Positions 32,573-41,862 of a stretch of DNA of 64,000 bases are shown one piece after another. Both the position numbers and the translations under genes were made by a program. The stretch comes from Coccinella septempunctata. Lineage: Eukaryota; Arthropoda; Insecta; Coleoptera; Coccinellidae. The stretch is from the NCBI RefSeq assembly GCF_907165205.1, contig NC_058191.1:16494501-16558500 (forward strand). The letters run 5' to 3'. The number at the start of each line of letters is the position of its first letter. Positions within the stretch are counted from its first letter, which is position 1. Under the pieces are notes generated by a model. The model saw nothing but the letters and a program-made list of their open reading frames with translations, searched no databases and was not told the origin of the DNA.

Positions 32573-33808
32573 ATGTCATTTTCAGCCTCCGAGTCTCAAG
32601 TGCGACAGGCAACCACGCCCGCCACTGGTGTATGTACACAGTTTTCGAATTGAGATGCACATGTTGAATTTCAGTTCGAAAGGACCGTGGGGACCTGTGG
32701 ACTTCAGTTCTACCTGGGGTTAGGCCCCCACAGTTGCTGGCGGTGTGGCAATGAAGGCCACCAAAGGGAGGACTGCCGAGGGGAAAGGACGAAGTTCTGT
32801 TTCAGGTGCGGCCGTGTGGGGGTCCTTTCCAGGGTGTGTTGCGTTAGAGATAGGGGACCAGGGACCGCCAGAACTCCCTCAGGACCGACCGCAACTCCAG
32901 GGAGCAGGACAGACGCCATACTGCCGGACCTCCGACTGAGGCCCGCCGTACTGTCAACACCGTCAGAACCGTCGCCGCCCACATCGTTGCCGCCTCTACC
33001 GAAGTAGAAGGTGAAAATGGATTAGAATTACCGAAACAAAAATTACCGATTATTAAAATGATACCGTTCCGAAAAATATCTTTTATTGCACCAACCGAAA
33101 TGGTGGATGCGCTAACCGGAGTAGTAGTCGATTCGTCAAAATATCATTTCAATTCCTAAGGAACTATTGGATCAATTCGAACCAAATCTTGAAACTGCAC
33201 ATAGTTTTCGCATGCATCTCAATATGCAACTCAATTCGAAAACTATGTGAAGTTTCAAGATTTGGGTCGAAATGATCAAACGGTTTTTGAGAAATTCATA
33301 TCACACTTTGCCGAATTGACCACAGAAATCTTAATTCCTATCTGAATTATCGAACTGAATGAAACTCAATACGTTTATCTCAGTTCAAAAATTGTGTAGA
33401 GTTTCGAGATTTGGATCGAATTTTGATGGTCAATGAATAAAAGAATAAGTTCTATTTATCATGAATTGTTCGATCAAGGAGACTCAACTTTCGGAATAAT
33501 AACTTATGACAAGAATATCCATGAACCTTGACAAGAGCGACTTCGGCAAGTCTGGGAAGAATCGTTTCGGTCCGTCAAAAATGACATATCGGCCTATTTT
33601 CCATATCGCATTCGTCCGAAATACGATGCAATGATGAACCCAATAATTGGTACAAATAAAAAACTTTAAAATCCTCGAGATTGCGCAGGAAACTTTAAAT
33701 TTCAAGTCCGTAGCAATAATTTACCAACCATTCGTCCGTAAAATTTTCGTCAACTTGGCTAATATCGGTCCCACTATTTGAAGAAATCCAAAGTGTTAAG
33801 GTCGAACA
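32573..33808 (+). repeat. Composite satellite unit
   Basis: 1236 bp. H1 mini-frame 32573-32653, zinc-knuckle block to 33007, PTEMVDALTG block near 33070-33150, monomers, GAATTGTTCG block near 33460, H1-upstream region to the next H1 ATG. Matches the minus-strand unit at 8723-9958 in length and variants. Confidence 0.88.
32654..33007 (+). pseudogene. Zinc-knuckle block copy 8 (open frame)
   Basis: Open frame with CWRCGNEGHQREDC, FCFRCGRVGVLSRVCC and Pro-rich tail, stop at 33005-33007. Variant residues (HQ, FCFRC, VLSTPS) are specific to this unit and partly shared with 9524-9877. Confidence 0.7.
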
Positions 33809-35126
33809 ATGTTATTTTCAGCCCCCGAGTCTCAAGTGCGACAGGCAACCACGCCCGCCACTGGTGTATGTACACAGTTTGCTAATTGAGATGCACATGT
33901 TGAATTTCAGTTCGAAAGGACCGTGGGGACCTGTGGACTTCAGTTCTACCTGGGGTTAGGCCCCCACAGTTGCTGGCGGTGTGGCAATGAAGGCCACCAC
34001 AGGGTGGACTGCCGAGGGGAAAGGAAGAAGTTCTGTTCCAGGTGCGGCCGTGTGGGGGTCCTTTCCAGGGTGTGTTGCGTTAGAGATAGGGGACCAGGGA
34101 CCGCCAGAACTGCCTCAGGACCGACCGCAACTCCAGGGAGCAGGACAGAGGCCATACTGCCGGACCTCCGACTGAGGCCCGCCGTACCGCCAACACCGTC
34201 AGAACCGTCGCCGCCCACATCGTTGCCGCCCCTACCGAAGTAGAAGGTGAAAATGGATTAGAATTACCGAAAAAAAAATTACCAATTATTAAAATGATAC
34301 CGTTCCGAAAAATATCTTTTATTGCACCAACCGAAATGGTGGATGCGCTAACCGGAGTAGTAGTCGATTCGTCAAAATATCATTTCAATTCCTAAGGAAC
34401 TATTGGATCAATTCTAACCAAATCTTGAAACTGCACATAGTTTTCGCATGCATCTCAATATGCAACTCAATTCGAAAACTATGTACAGTTTCAAAATTTG
34501 GCTCGAATTGATCCAACAGTTTATGGGAAATTGATATCACACTTTGCCGAATTGACCTCTGAAATCTCAATTCCTATCAGAACTATCGATATGAAATTCA
34601 ACATGTGCATCTCAATTCGAAAACTATGTGAAGTTTCAAGATTTGGGTCGAAATGATCAAACGGTTTTTGAGAAATTCATATCACACTTTGCAGAATTGA
34701 CCACAGAAATCTTAATTCCTATCCGAATTATCGAACTGAATGAAACTCAATACGTATATCTCAGTTCAAAAATTGTGTAGAGTTTCGAGATTTAGATCGA
34801 ATTTTGATGGTCAATGAATAAAAGAATAAATTCTATTTATCATGAATTGTTCGATCAAGGAGACACAACTTTCGGAATAATAACTTATGACAAGAATATC
34901 CATGAACCTTGACAAGAGCGACTGCGGCAAGTCGTGAAATACGATGCAATGATGAACCCAATAATTGGTACAAATGAAAAACTTTAAAATCCTCGAAATT
35001 GCGCAGGAAACTTTCAATTTCAAGTCCTTAGCAATAATTTACCAACCATTCGCCCGTAAAATTTCCGTCAACTTGGCTAATATCGGTCCCACTATTTGAA
35101 GAAATCCAAAGTGTTAAGGTCAAACA
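33809..35126 (+). repeat. Composite satellite unit
   Basis: About 1.32 kb. The H1 mini-frame starts ATGTTATTTTCAGCCCCC (ATG 33809, reading MLFSAPES). Zinc-knuckle block 33890-34243, PTEMVDALTG block, full set of diverged monomers 34390-34800, H1-upstream region with an internal deletion near 34935 (loses the GAAGAATCGTTTCGG segment). Confidence 0.88.
33890..34243 (+). pseudogene. Zinc-knuckle block copy 9 (open frame)
   Basis: CWRCGNEGHHRVDC (V for E, shared with 8288-8641), then ERKKFCSRCGRVGVLSRVCC; stop 34241-34243. Confidence 0.7.
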
Positions 35127-36467
35127 ATGTCATTTTCAGCCTCCGAGTCTCAAGTGCGACAGGCAACCACGCCCGCCACTGGTGTATGTACACAGTTTTC
35201 GAATTGAGATGCACATGTTGAATTTCAGTTCGAAAGGACCGTGGGGACCTGTGGACTTCAGTTCTACCTGGGGTTAGGCCCCCACAGTTGCTGGCGGTGT
35301 GGCAATGAAGGCTACCACAGGGAGGACTGCCGAGGGGAAAGGACGAAGTTCTGTTCCAGGTGCGGCCGTGTGGGGGTCTTTTCCAGGGTGTGTTGCGTTA
35401 GAGATAGGGGACCAGGGACCGCCAAAACTGCCTCAGGACCGACCGCAACTCCAGGGAGCAGGACAGAGGCCATAATGCCGGACCTCCGACTGAGGCCCGC
35501 CGTACCGCCAACACCGTCAGAACCGTCGCCGCCCACATCGTTGCCACCCCTACCGAAGTAGAAGGTGAAAATGGATTAGAATTACCGAAAAAAAAATTAC
35601 CGATTATTAAAATGATACCGTTCCGAAAAATATCTTTTATTGCACCAACCGAAATGGTGGATGCGCTAACCGGAGTAGTAGTCGATTCGTCCAAATATCA
35701 TTTCAATTTCTAAGGAACTATTGGATCAATTCGAACCAAATCTTGAAACTGCACATAGTTTTCGCATGCATCTCAATATGCAACTCAATTCGAAAACTAT
35801 GTACAGTTTCAAAATTTGGCTCGAATTGATCCAACAGTTTATGGGAAATTGATATCACACTTTGCCGAATTGACGTCTGAAATCTCAATTCCTACCGATA
35901 TTAAAATGATACCGTTCCGAAAAATATCTTTTATTGCACAAACTGAAATGGTGGATGAGCTAACCGGAGTAGTAGTCGATTCGTCAAAATATCATTTCAA
36001 TTCCTAAGGAACTATTGGATCAATTCGAACCAAATCTTGAAACTGCACATAGTTTTCGCATGCATCTCAATATGCACCTCAATTCGAAAACTATGTACAG
36101 TTTCGAAATTTGGCTCGAATTGATCCAACAGTTTATGAGAAATTGATATCACACTTTGCCGAATTGACCTCTGAAATCTCAATTCCTATCAGAACTATCG
36201 ATATGAAATTCAACATGTGCATCTCAATTCGAAAACTATGTGAAGTTTCAAGATTTGGCTCGAAATGATCAAACGGTTTTTGAGAAATTCATATCACACT
36301 TTGCCGAATTGACCACAGAAATCTTAATTCCTATCTGAATTATCGAACTGAATGAAACTCAATACGTATATCTCAGTTCAAAAATTGTGCAGAGTTTCGA
36401 GATTTGGATCGAATTTTGATGGTCAATGAATAAAAGAATAAGTTCTATTTATCATGAATTGTTCGAT
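35127..36467 (+). repeat. Composite satellite unit with an internal partial duplication
   Basis: H1 ATG 35127, zinc-knuckle block 35208-35561. The block from the run ATTAAAATGATACCG through the first inverted monomers occurs twice (about 35605-35890 and 35903-36190), an internal tandem duplication of roughly 300 bp. It ends at GTTCGAT (36461-36467), where a Jockey gag fragment starts. Confidence 0.85.
35208..35561 (+). pseudogene. Zinc-knuckle block copy 10 (open frame)
   Basis: CWRCGNEGYHREDC: the zinc-ligand region reads GYH where other copies have GHH, changing the conserved knuckle His position. FCSRCGRVGVFSRVCC follows, stop 35559-35561. Confidence 0.68.
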
Positions 36468-36566
36468 AAAATTCCACCCATCACGATGATGGGCACCTCA
36501 GATTGGGTAGAGATATCTAAAGCTCTCTACACAAAAATGATAAATTACAACCGTGCAACTACAGTT
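36468..36566 (+). pseudogene. Jockey gag fragment, left half
   Basis: Reads KIPPITMMGTSDWVEISKAL and ends at YNRATTV, the segment preceding VKDGIKI in Jockey ORF1. The continuation lies at 50184-50470, beyond the truncated Jockey and the LTR element, both inserted here one after the other. Confidence 0.85.
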
Positions 36567-36617
36567 ATTATAGAAGGAATGTTACAAGAAGCTATAGATG
36601 AAATAAATGACTGGTGT
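36567..36617 (+). mobile_element. 5'-truncated Jockey-A, left piece (split by LTR element)
   Basis: First 51 bp of a truncated Jockey (IEGMLQEAIDEINDW). It breaks at GTGT (36614-36617), the 4-bp target of the LTR element, and continues at 49290. Confidence 0.88.
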
Positions 36618-37993
36618 TGTAACGGGGTTTTCTTCGGTGGACTCGAGCGCCAGCTATTCTTTAAGGGAGAATAGCAAACCTACCCTGGCAGCTACTAGCC
36701 GGAGACAGGGTTCCCTTGTGTCTAGGATGTTAGCGACGCACAATGATAGGCAGAATCAACGTATACAACTTTTATTTGTCGATTCGAAAAAGGGGAACAC
36801 AACTAGCACTCTTACACAATTCAGTGACTCGAAATCGGTGAGATTTACAGGGCAAAAACTAACGGAATAACAATGGATCCGATCTCAACGGTATACGGGG
36901 GTTAACGGAGTTGTTCGCCAGCCAGAACCTGAGACGTACACTTGACGGACAGATATTGGACTTCAGCCGGGTTAGGGGATAAAAGACAGCACAGAAATAC
37001 GACGGCGCACCTTCAGGCTCGTTCGGCACTCCCCGGGCCTCCGCACCAGCAGAATGCCTCCCTAACCGTAAAGGTGAACACCGGAACGGGGTAAAAAGAC
37101 GGGAACTGGGGAAAGGGTGTGTCACCCCAAAGTGTCCTCGGTACCCCCTGGGCGTCCGCACCTGCAGGGTACTTTAACGACAGTAGGGGTGAACTAGATA
37201 AGACGGGAAATTTCGGGAAAGGGTGAGCCACCCCAAAGTGTCTTCGGTACCCCCTGGGCGTACGCACCTGCAGGGTACTTTAATGACAGTAGGGGCGGAA
37301 CTCAGACTCGGGTATGAGAGACGGAAAACTGAAGTTCCAACATTAAAAAAAAAATATAACGGCGTGTCGTCTTACCTTTGGCTTGGCCACTTGCACTCGC
37401 GAAACAAAAAAAGTAATTCGCCCCAACGGCGGTGAATGAGGAAAAAGCAAAAAAAAAAAAGAACTTGAACTCTAATATAAAGAAACAAAAAAAATCTTCT
37501 GGAAAACTCCGGCGGACGGCACTAATGATCGCAATTATCAAGTCGACAGTCAGGAAATCTTAAGTGAAAAACGTAGGTCGCAAGTCAACAGACAGAAAAT
37601 AAATCGTGAGTGAAGTGGCCTGCGGGGGAACATCTGATTTTATACCCACAGGGGGGGTGCGGAAATCAGATGTGCCCGACAGTCGAAATTCGGTAATTTT
37701 GCGTCGATGAAAACGTCTTAATTTCGACTTATCTGTGCTAGCAAACCAAAAAAAAAACTCGGTTATCTTCCAATTCAGGATGTTTTATACGGTGCGACAT
37801 CGTTTTTAGGAAATAAAAAACGGAATAAAAACGGTACGGTATGTTTACAATTCCGAACGATGTCGAAATCCTGAATTGGAAATTCGAAAAGATTTCTCGG
37901 AAATTAATTCGAAACAAAATTATTTAAAAAGGAAAACTAACATAATTATTCTAAAATGAGGGAATAGGTTGGAAAACCCATTTTCTCATTACA
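36618..37993 (-). repeat. LTR (3' LTR in element sense), 1376 bp
   Basis: Long for an insect Gypsy LTR. Contains an imperfect tandem duplication of about 108 bp (about 37099-37301; CGGTACCCCCTGGGCGT at both copies), a short inverted pair CATCTGATTT/AAATCAGATG (37631-37640, 37663-37672), and a two-step inverted repeat at 37768-37881. Differs from the other LTR by a few substitutions and 1-3-bp length changes in A runs. Confidence 0.95.
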
Positions 37994-38006
37994 TCCCCTC
38001 GTCTCC
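37994..38006 (-). promoter_or_regulatory. Polypurine tract
   Basis: On the minus strand GGAGACGAGGGGA directly abuts the 3' LTR start TGTAAT. This is the expected place and composition for the primer of plus-strand DNA synthesis. Confidence 0.75.
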
Positions 38007-39331
38007 GGTTGAAAAATTGAATCCACGATGAAATAGGGGATTAAATTTTTCACGGTGAAATCTACTAAGTCCGGTTAACGGTTTGACTATTCACGGCAAG
38101 ACGATTGAGATCGGATTTACAATAAACAAGTTCACCTAATCTACTCCAGGTGGCGTATACTCGGCAATGCTCCCACTCTATGGTCCGCGTTGACGTATGT
38201 CCGCCGGTGGTTCTGTCGAAGTTCGGTGTTCTATCAGCTAACCTCCAAAGTCCAATTGTCAACTTTCGCCGGGTGGTTCCAAATTTCGATTTCCATTTCC
38301 ATCGGTGAAAGAAATGCCGGAAAATAGTGGAAACAGTGCAGGACGGAATCTTCAAAGTGAGTACCATTTCGATTTGTCATTCGTTGTGTTATTTCTGAAC
38401 CATTTTAGGGTGGACTTCGCAAAGCCGGCTCCGGGCACATGTCATGGGGGTTAACAGTCATCAATATCATCGAACCAGGGTAGTTTGGAATACCAGACAG
38501 CGTCGTTGGCTCCCCCTGTGACGGTGGTGCAACTCCTCGATGGTGTTGGAGTCAGCAGCAGTTGTAGGTTGCATAAAAATGAGAGAAAAGCATTTAGTAT
38601 ACTGATATCCTGGAGCAGAGGGGTAACAGGGTGTACGGTGGAATTTCGGAAGAAACGGTAAGTACGGTCGGTAATTTCAATAAGGAGATACAAATATACT
38701 GTTCTATTTCACTTACCGTTCAGGCCAGTTTGTAATATCGGTGTAAGCAGTGTCAGCCTTCTATTGCTATTTTCTATTCGGTTATTGTATTTAACAGTGA
38801 CACAGGGGTGAAATAGAGACAGACAGGACGGGTGTATCTCACTTGTTATTATCGGTCTCACAAATAATACAGAAAAATTGAATTAACTGTTACGGTTCCT
38901 GTATTTCCAGTGAATTAACGGAATTTTCTGTTGTAGGTGTTCTGGGATACCACTTATCTACCCAATGACGGTCAGACGGCCCTGTTTGGTGGTAATAAAA
39001 GCTGCACAGAACACACAAAACTGTACGGAACAGAATCTTCTAACGCTGGCAGACCAGGTTAGATCTATCGGTTATGGTGGAATCGCGGAAATATAGGTAT
39101 GTACATTCTGTCAGTTAATAAGGAGATACAAGTATAAGGCTCTATTTCACTCACCTGGGCACTTATTCGGTGAAAGCAGCGGTAGTACCCCATTACTAAC
39201 CTATTTTCGGTGATAAATATTATTTTTAACGGTAATAGAGGGGTGAAATAGAGACAGACAGAACGGATGTATCCCATTTATTATCGGTGCATGCTATAAT
39301 ATAACGGTACGGTTTATTTTGATTACGGTCA
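38007..39331. other. Noncoding 3' region with an internal duplication
   Basis: No convincing gene. Two related segments (about 38638-38950 and 39075-39355) share AAGGAGATACAA, CTATTTCAC, GGGGTGAAATAGAGACAGAC and TTGTTGTAGGT in the same order, so one is a diverged copy of the other. Each contains CTATTTCAC and, about 100 bp on, GTGAAATAG, able to pair. CGGT words are very frequent. Small open frames of 70-100 codons on the minus strand have no recognisable domain. Confidence 0.6.
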
Positions 39332-40045
39332 TTAACGGGACTTCTTGTTGTAGGTTTTGGCCACATAGTGGCACCTCGGACAGGCCTGGGTCGTCTTCTG
39401 GGACGTCTTCCGGGGGAGCGGTTCCTTCTTCGGAATTGGAGCGGTACGGGGCTTCTTGTTTCCTGGACCGGTAGGAGACGGTGTTGGATCTTTCTTCACA
39501 CCTCCACATGGACAATCCCGGGAGAGGGTGTCCAACAGACCACAGCGGCTGCAGAACAGGGTGGGGGTTCTGCTACAGGTGGCTCTGGTGTGTTCCCCCT
39601 GGCCGCACCTCCAACACAACCCCGGGCGGAGCTCCACGTATACCTGGGGGCCCATAGTCCCAACGGTTCTGGTGTTTGGGGGTAGGTACTCGTCTTTGTC
39701 AGTTTGTTGTTCTTGTGTTTGTGTTCCCTTCCGTATCCGTGCTTTTGTCTCCAGGTACCTTTTACTGACTCCGGTTTTTCCCCAGGATTCAACGGTGCTG
39801 GATGGGACCTTCTCCCTGGGCGGTGTTGTCCCTGGTAGTCTCGCCGGTCCGAGCGCTGGGGACGGTGTTGTGGAGCAACCGGCGGCGATATTCGGCGTCG
39901 GGCGGAGGAATGCCTTCGCTGCTCCCAACGGTAAGGGGACCGGTCTGGGTGGATCTTCGGGTATGTCCACCTCCTCGGGGTCCACAAATCCCAGCTCCTT
40001 ATCGAGGCGTTCCAGGATCTCCACCTCCATGTTGTCGTCAGCCAT
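39332..40045 (-). CDS. Accessory zinc-knuckle protein, 237 aa
   Basis: Start ATG at 40045 (MADDNMEVEI). The acidic N-terminus (residues 1-35) is followed by a Pro-rich region, a basic stretch (KARIRKG about 101-107), then NTRTVGT at 124-130 and a Cys-rich domain: CCHC 144/147/152/157 (CWRCGQGEHTRATC), C165/C168 (FCSRCG), C178/C180 (DCPC), basic Pro-rich linker and a last CPRCH at 222-226. No membrane segment or signal peptide. The second half matches the C-terminal nucleocapsid part of this element's own Gag (CFRCG...FCSRC...LSRDCPC), the 84-aa neighbour, and the zinc-knuckle blocks of the composite satellite. Likely nucleic-acid binding; role unknown. A splice-acceptor-like TTTTTCTAG ends at 40091, 45 bp before the start. 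The frame is intact. Confidence 0.8.
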   Translation of the reverse strand: MADDNMEVEILERLDKELGFVDPEEVDIPEDPPRPVPLPLGAAKAFLRPTPNIAAGCSTTPSPALGPARLPGTTPPREKVPSSTVESWGKTGVSKRYLETKARIRKGTQTQEQQTDKDEYLPPNTRTVGTMGPQVYVELRPGLCWRCGQGEHTRATCSRTPTLFCSRCGLLDTLSRDCPCGGVKKDPTPSPTGPGNKKPRTAPIPKKEPLPRKTSQKTTQACPRCHYVAKTYNKKSR

Positions 40046-40116
40046 GGTGTCGGATGGAGGACAAGTCGTGGCCTCAACGGTCGGTTCCTTCTAGAAAAAG
40101 ACAGGTAAGTGAGGTA

Positions 40117-41199
40117 CTATTTCTGCATGATCGTTAGTGTATATTTATTTTTTTTTCTCTGACTTCTCTCTATCCTAGGATAGAGAGACGGAGTACCTCT
40201 TGTCTTGTCCGTTTCTGGCGGCACCCAGATTCGGCGGACGGAGCCGGACGGGAACCTAAAGCGGCGTCGGGCTCGCGGACCGCCCCTGCTTCCCGGCAGG
40301 AGCGCCCTCACTTTCCGCTTTAGGCTCCGGGTCCATTCTGGGGGTTGCGGTGCGGTATCCAATCGGTGTGCCAGGTCCGGTGGCAGGCGGACGATCCACG
40401 GATCATCGGACGGTGGTGCTGGGGTTGTCTCCAGGTCCACCACGGTGGACAGATGGACGGCCGGCCACTCCCACTGGTCGGCGGAGCGGCGGAGGGACGG
40501 CTCGTCCATCAACAGCCCTTCGACGAACCAGACCACGGACGGGTGCAGCTGGGCCAACTCCCTCTGGCGTTCTTCGCTTGGGGAGGAGGCCCAGTGCTCC
40601 GTAGCCTGTCCGTCGGTTTGGCAGGGCCGGCCCGTGGCCACGTCCATGGCCACGAGCCCTAAGGCCCATAGGTCCACCGCGGTGTTGTATGGTTCCCGGC
40701 GGTGTTGTTCCGGGCTCCAGTACACTGGAGTGCCAGCCAACTCTGTCAGGAGTGGTCGGCACGGTGTAATTTGCTCGGCCACTCCGAAGTCAGCTAGCAT
40801 GAACCGAGCCCCCCGTCTTAGCACGTTACCGGGTTTCAGATCGCGGTGGACCACGCCGTGCCGATGGCATTCGGCGAGGCCCACAGCGATCTGGCGGACC
40901 ACCCGGAAGAAGGATGAGGGTCCCCTCCTCGGACCCTTGCGGGCGAGGAAGGTCCCCAAATCCTCCTCACATAACGGCAAGACCAGGTATAAGTGAGGGG
41001 GCTCCACCAACGTCTCGATGAGCGGTAGTATGTTGCAGTGGTCAAAGAGGCCCATGAATTCTGCCTCCCTGGCGGCTAGGGGATCCAGGTGGACCTCTTT
41101 GATGGCACGGCGCTGGCCCCCCTGACCACGTTCCCTGGCACTGAAAACGCGGCCAAAGCCGCCTTCCCCCAGAATGGCCTCTACGCAGTACTTCTCCAT
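40117..41199 (-). CDS. Protein kinase encoded by the LTR retrotransposon, 360 aa
   Basis: Serine/threonine-type kinase fold, predicted to transfer phosphate from ATP to protein. Motifs in order: glycine loop GEGGFGRV (11-18), AIK lysine K34, helix-C Glu near 45-47, catalytic loop HRDLKPGN (118-125, D120), DFG (137-139), activation-segment end GTPVYWSPE (156-164), DLWALG (176-181). All key catalytic residues are present and the domain (about 1-240) has normal length. The C-terminal 120 residues are Pro- and Arg-rich with no domain I recognise; the last ~20 codons run through an A-rich stretch. ATG at 41199 directly follows TTGCAGG, a good splice acceptor. Same strand as gag-pol, between two Cys-rich accessory genes, inside both LTRs. 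Host origin is inferred; kinase subfamily not assigned. Confidence 0.88.
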   Translation of the reverse strand: MEKYCVEAILGEGGFGRVFSARERGQGGQRRAIKEVHLDPLAAREAEFMGLFDHCNILPLIETLVEPPHLYLVLPLCEEDLGTFLARKGPRRGPSSFFRVVRQIAVGLAECHRHGVVHRDLKPGNVLRRGARFMLADFGVAEQITPCRPLLTELAGTPVYWSPEQHRREPYNTAVDLWALGLVAMDVATGRPCQTDGQATEHWASSPSEERQRELAQLHPSVVWFVEGLLMDEPSLRRSADQWEWPAVHLSTVVDLETTPAPPSDDPWIVRLPPDLAHRLDTAPQPPEWTRSLKRKVRALLPGSRGGPRARRRFRFPSGSVRRIWVPPETDKTRGTPSLYPRIERSQRKKNKYTLTIMQK

Positions 41200-41462
41200 C
41201 CTGCAACGGTAATCAGTATTAGTTCAAATATTCGGAGAGAACACGGTTCTGGCTGGTCCGGATGCCGCATCTTCGTTAAGAAAAAAAAACTTTATTATTA
41301 TATTTTTTTTTCTCTAGGGGCCGGACAACTTGTGATGTACTGACGGACGGACGGTACGGATTCACAACCCGGCATGGGGCCACGGACTACACACTTGGAG
41401 TAGGACGGAGTACGGGGAAAATGGTACCTGTCGAGGGAAGGAAAGGTAAAACGGTTATTTAA

Positions 41463-41717
41463 CTAGTTTACCAAGTGGAGGTGCTGTGAATCGGTGGAGC
41501 ATCTCGGGCATGCTCGAAGAGCAAGCTCTTCGCTCGTCAGCATCCGACGTGGCCACGGGGTATCTTCCCTACCCTCGATGCAGTCACAAACCTCCAGTGT
41601 GTCCCACAGGCCACAACGGTAACAGCTTCGAGTCGACGGTCCCATAGTCAGCCAGATCGATCCGGGGAGGCCACAACGCCAGCACGCCCCGGATACGGTT
41701 GTCTGCAAATCGGACAT
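41463..41717 (-). CDS. Small Cys-rich accessory protein, 84 aa
   Basis: ATG at 41717 immediately follows TTTCAG, a splice-acceptor-like end. Cysteine pairs: CWRC 12/15, CYRC 32/35, CDC 44/46, CPRC 70/73. The order and spacing (CWRCG, then CYRCGLWDTL, then C.C, then ACPRC) follow the 237-aa protein (CWRCG, FCSRCGLLDTL, CPC, ACPRC), but the CCHC histidine and last Cys of the first knuckle are missing. Best read as a shortened paralogue of that protein. Lies between integrase and the kinase. Function unknown. Confidence 0.72.
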   Translation of the reverse strand: MSDLQTTVSGACWRCGLPGSIWLTMGPSTRSCYRCGLWDTLEVCDCIEGREDTPWPRRMLTSEELALRACPRCSTDSQHLHLVN

Positions 41718-41862
41718 CTGAAACTGATTTTAAGTTCAGTACGGTCAACACCCACCGACGGCCGGAGGGTTCTGGCGGACAAAACGGGAAACCCCTCGAA
41801 CGAGACCGGGACCAAATGGTGAGTTTGATAGATATTCTAAACGGTTATATACGGTATACTCA

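Noticed and set aside
36618..38000. Small frames of 70-100 codons inside both LTRs
   Set aside because: LTR sequence with tandem duplication; no domain, and identical in both LTRs as expected from copying.
38065..38367. 100-codon minus-strand frame near the 3' LTR considered as an env or further accessory gene
   Set aside because: No signal peptide, no membrane segment, no Cys pattern and no acceptor at the start; treated as noncoding.
39456..40094. 212-codon plus-strand frame opposite the 237-aa protein
   Set aside because: No recognisable domain; the minus strand holds the conserved CCHC/CXXC domain shared with Gag.
40205..40996. 263-codon plus-strand open frame opposite the kinase
   Set aside because: Low-complexity Arg/Ser/Thr composition and no domain. 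It mirrors the GC-rich kinase gene, whose minus-strand motifs are unambiguous.
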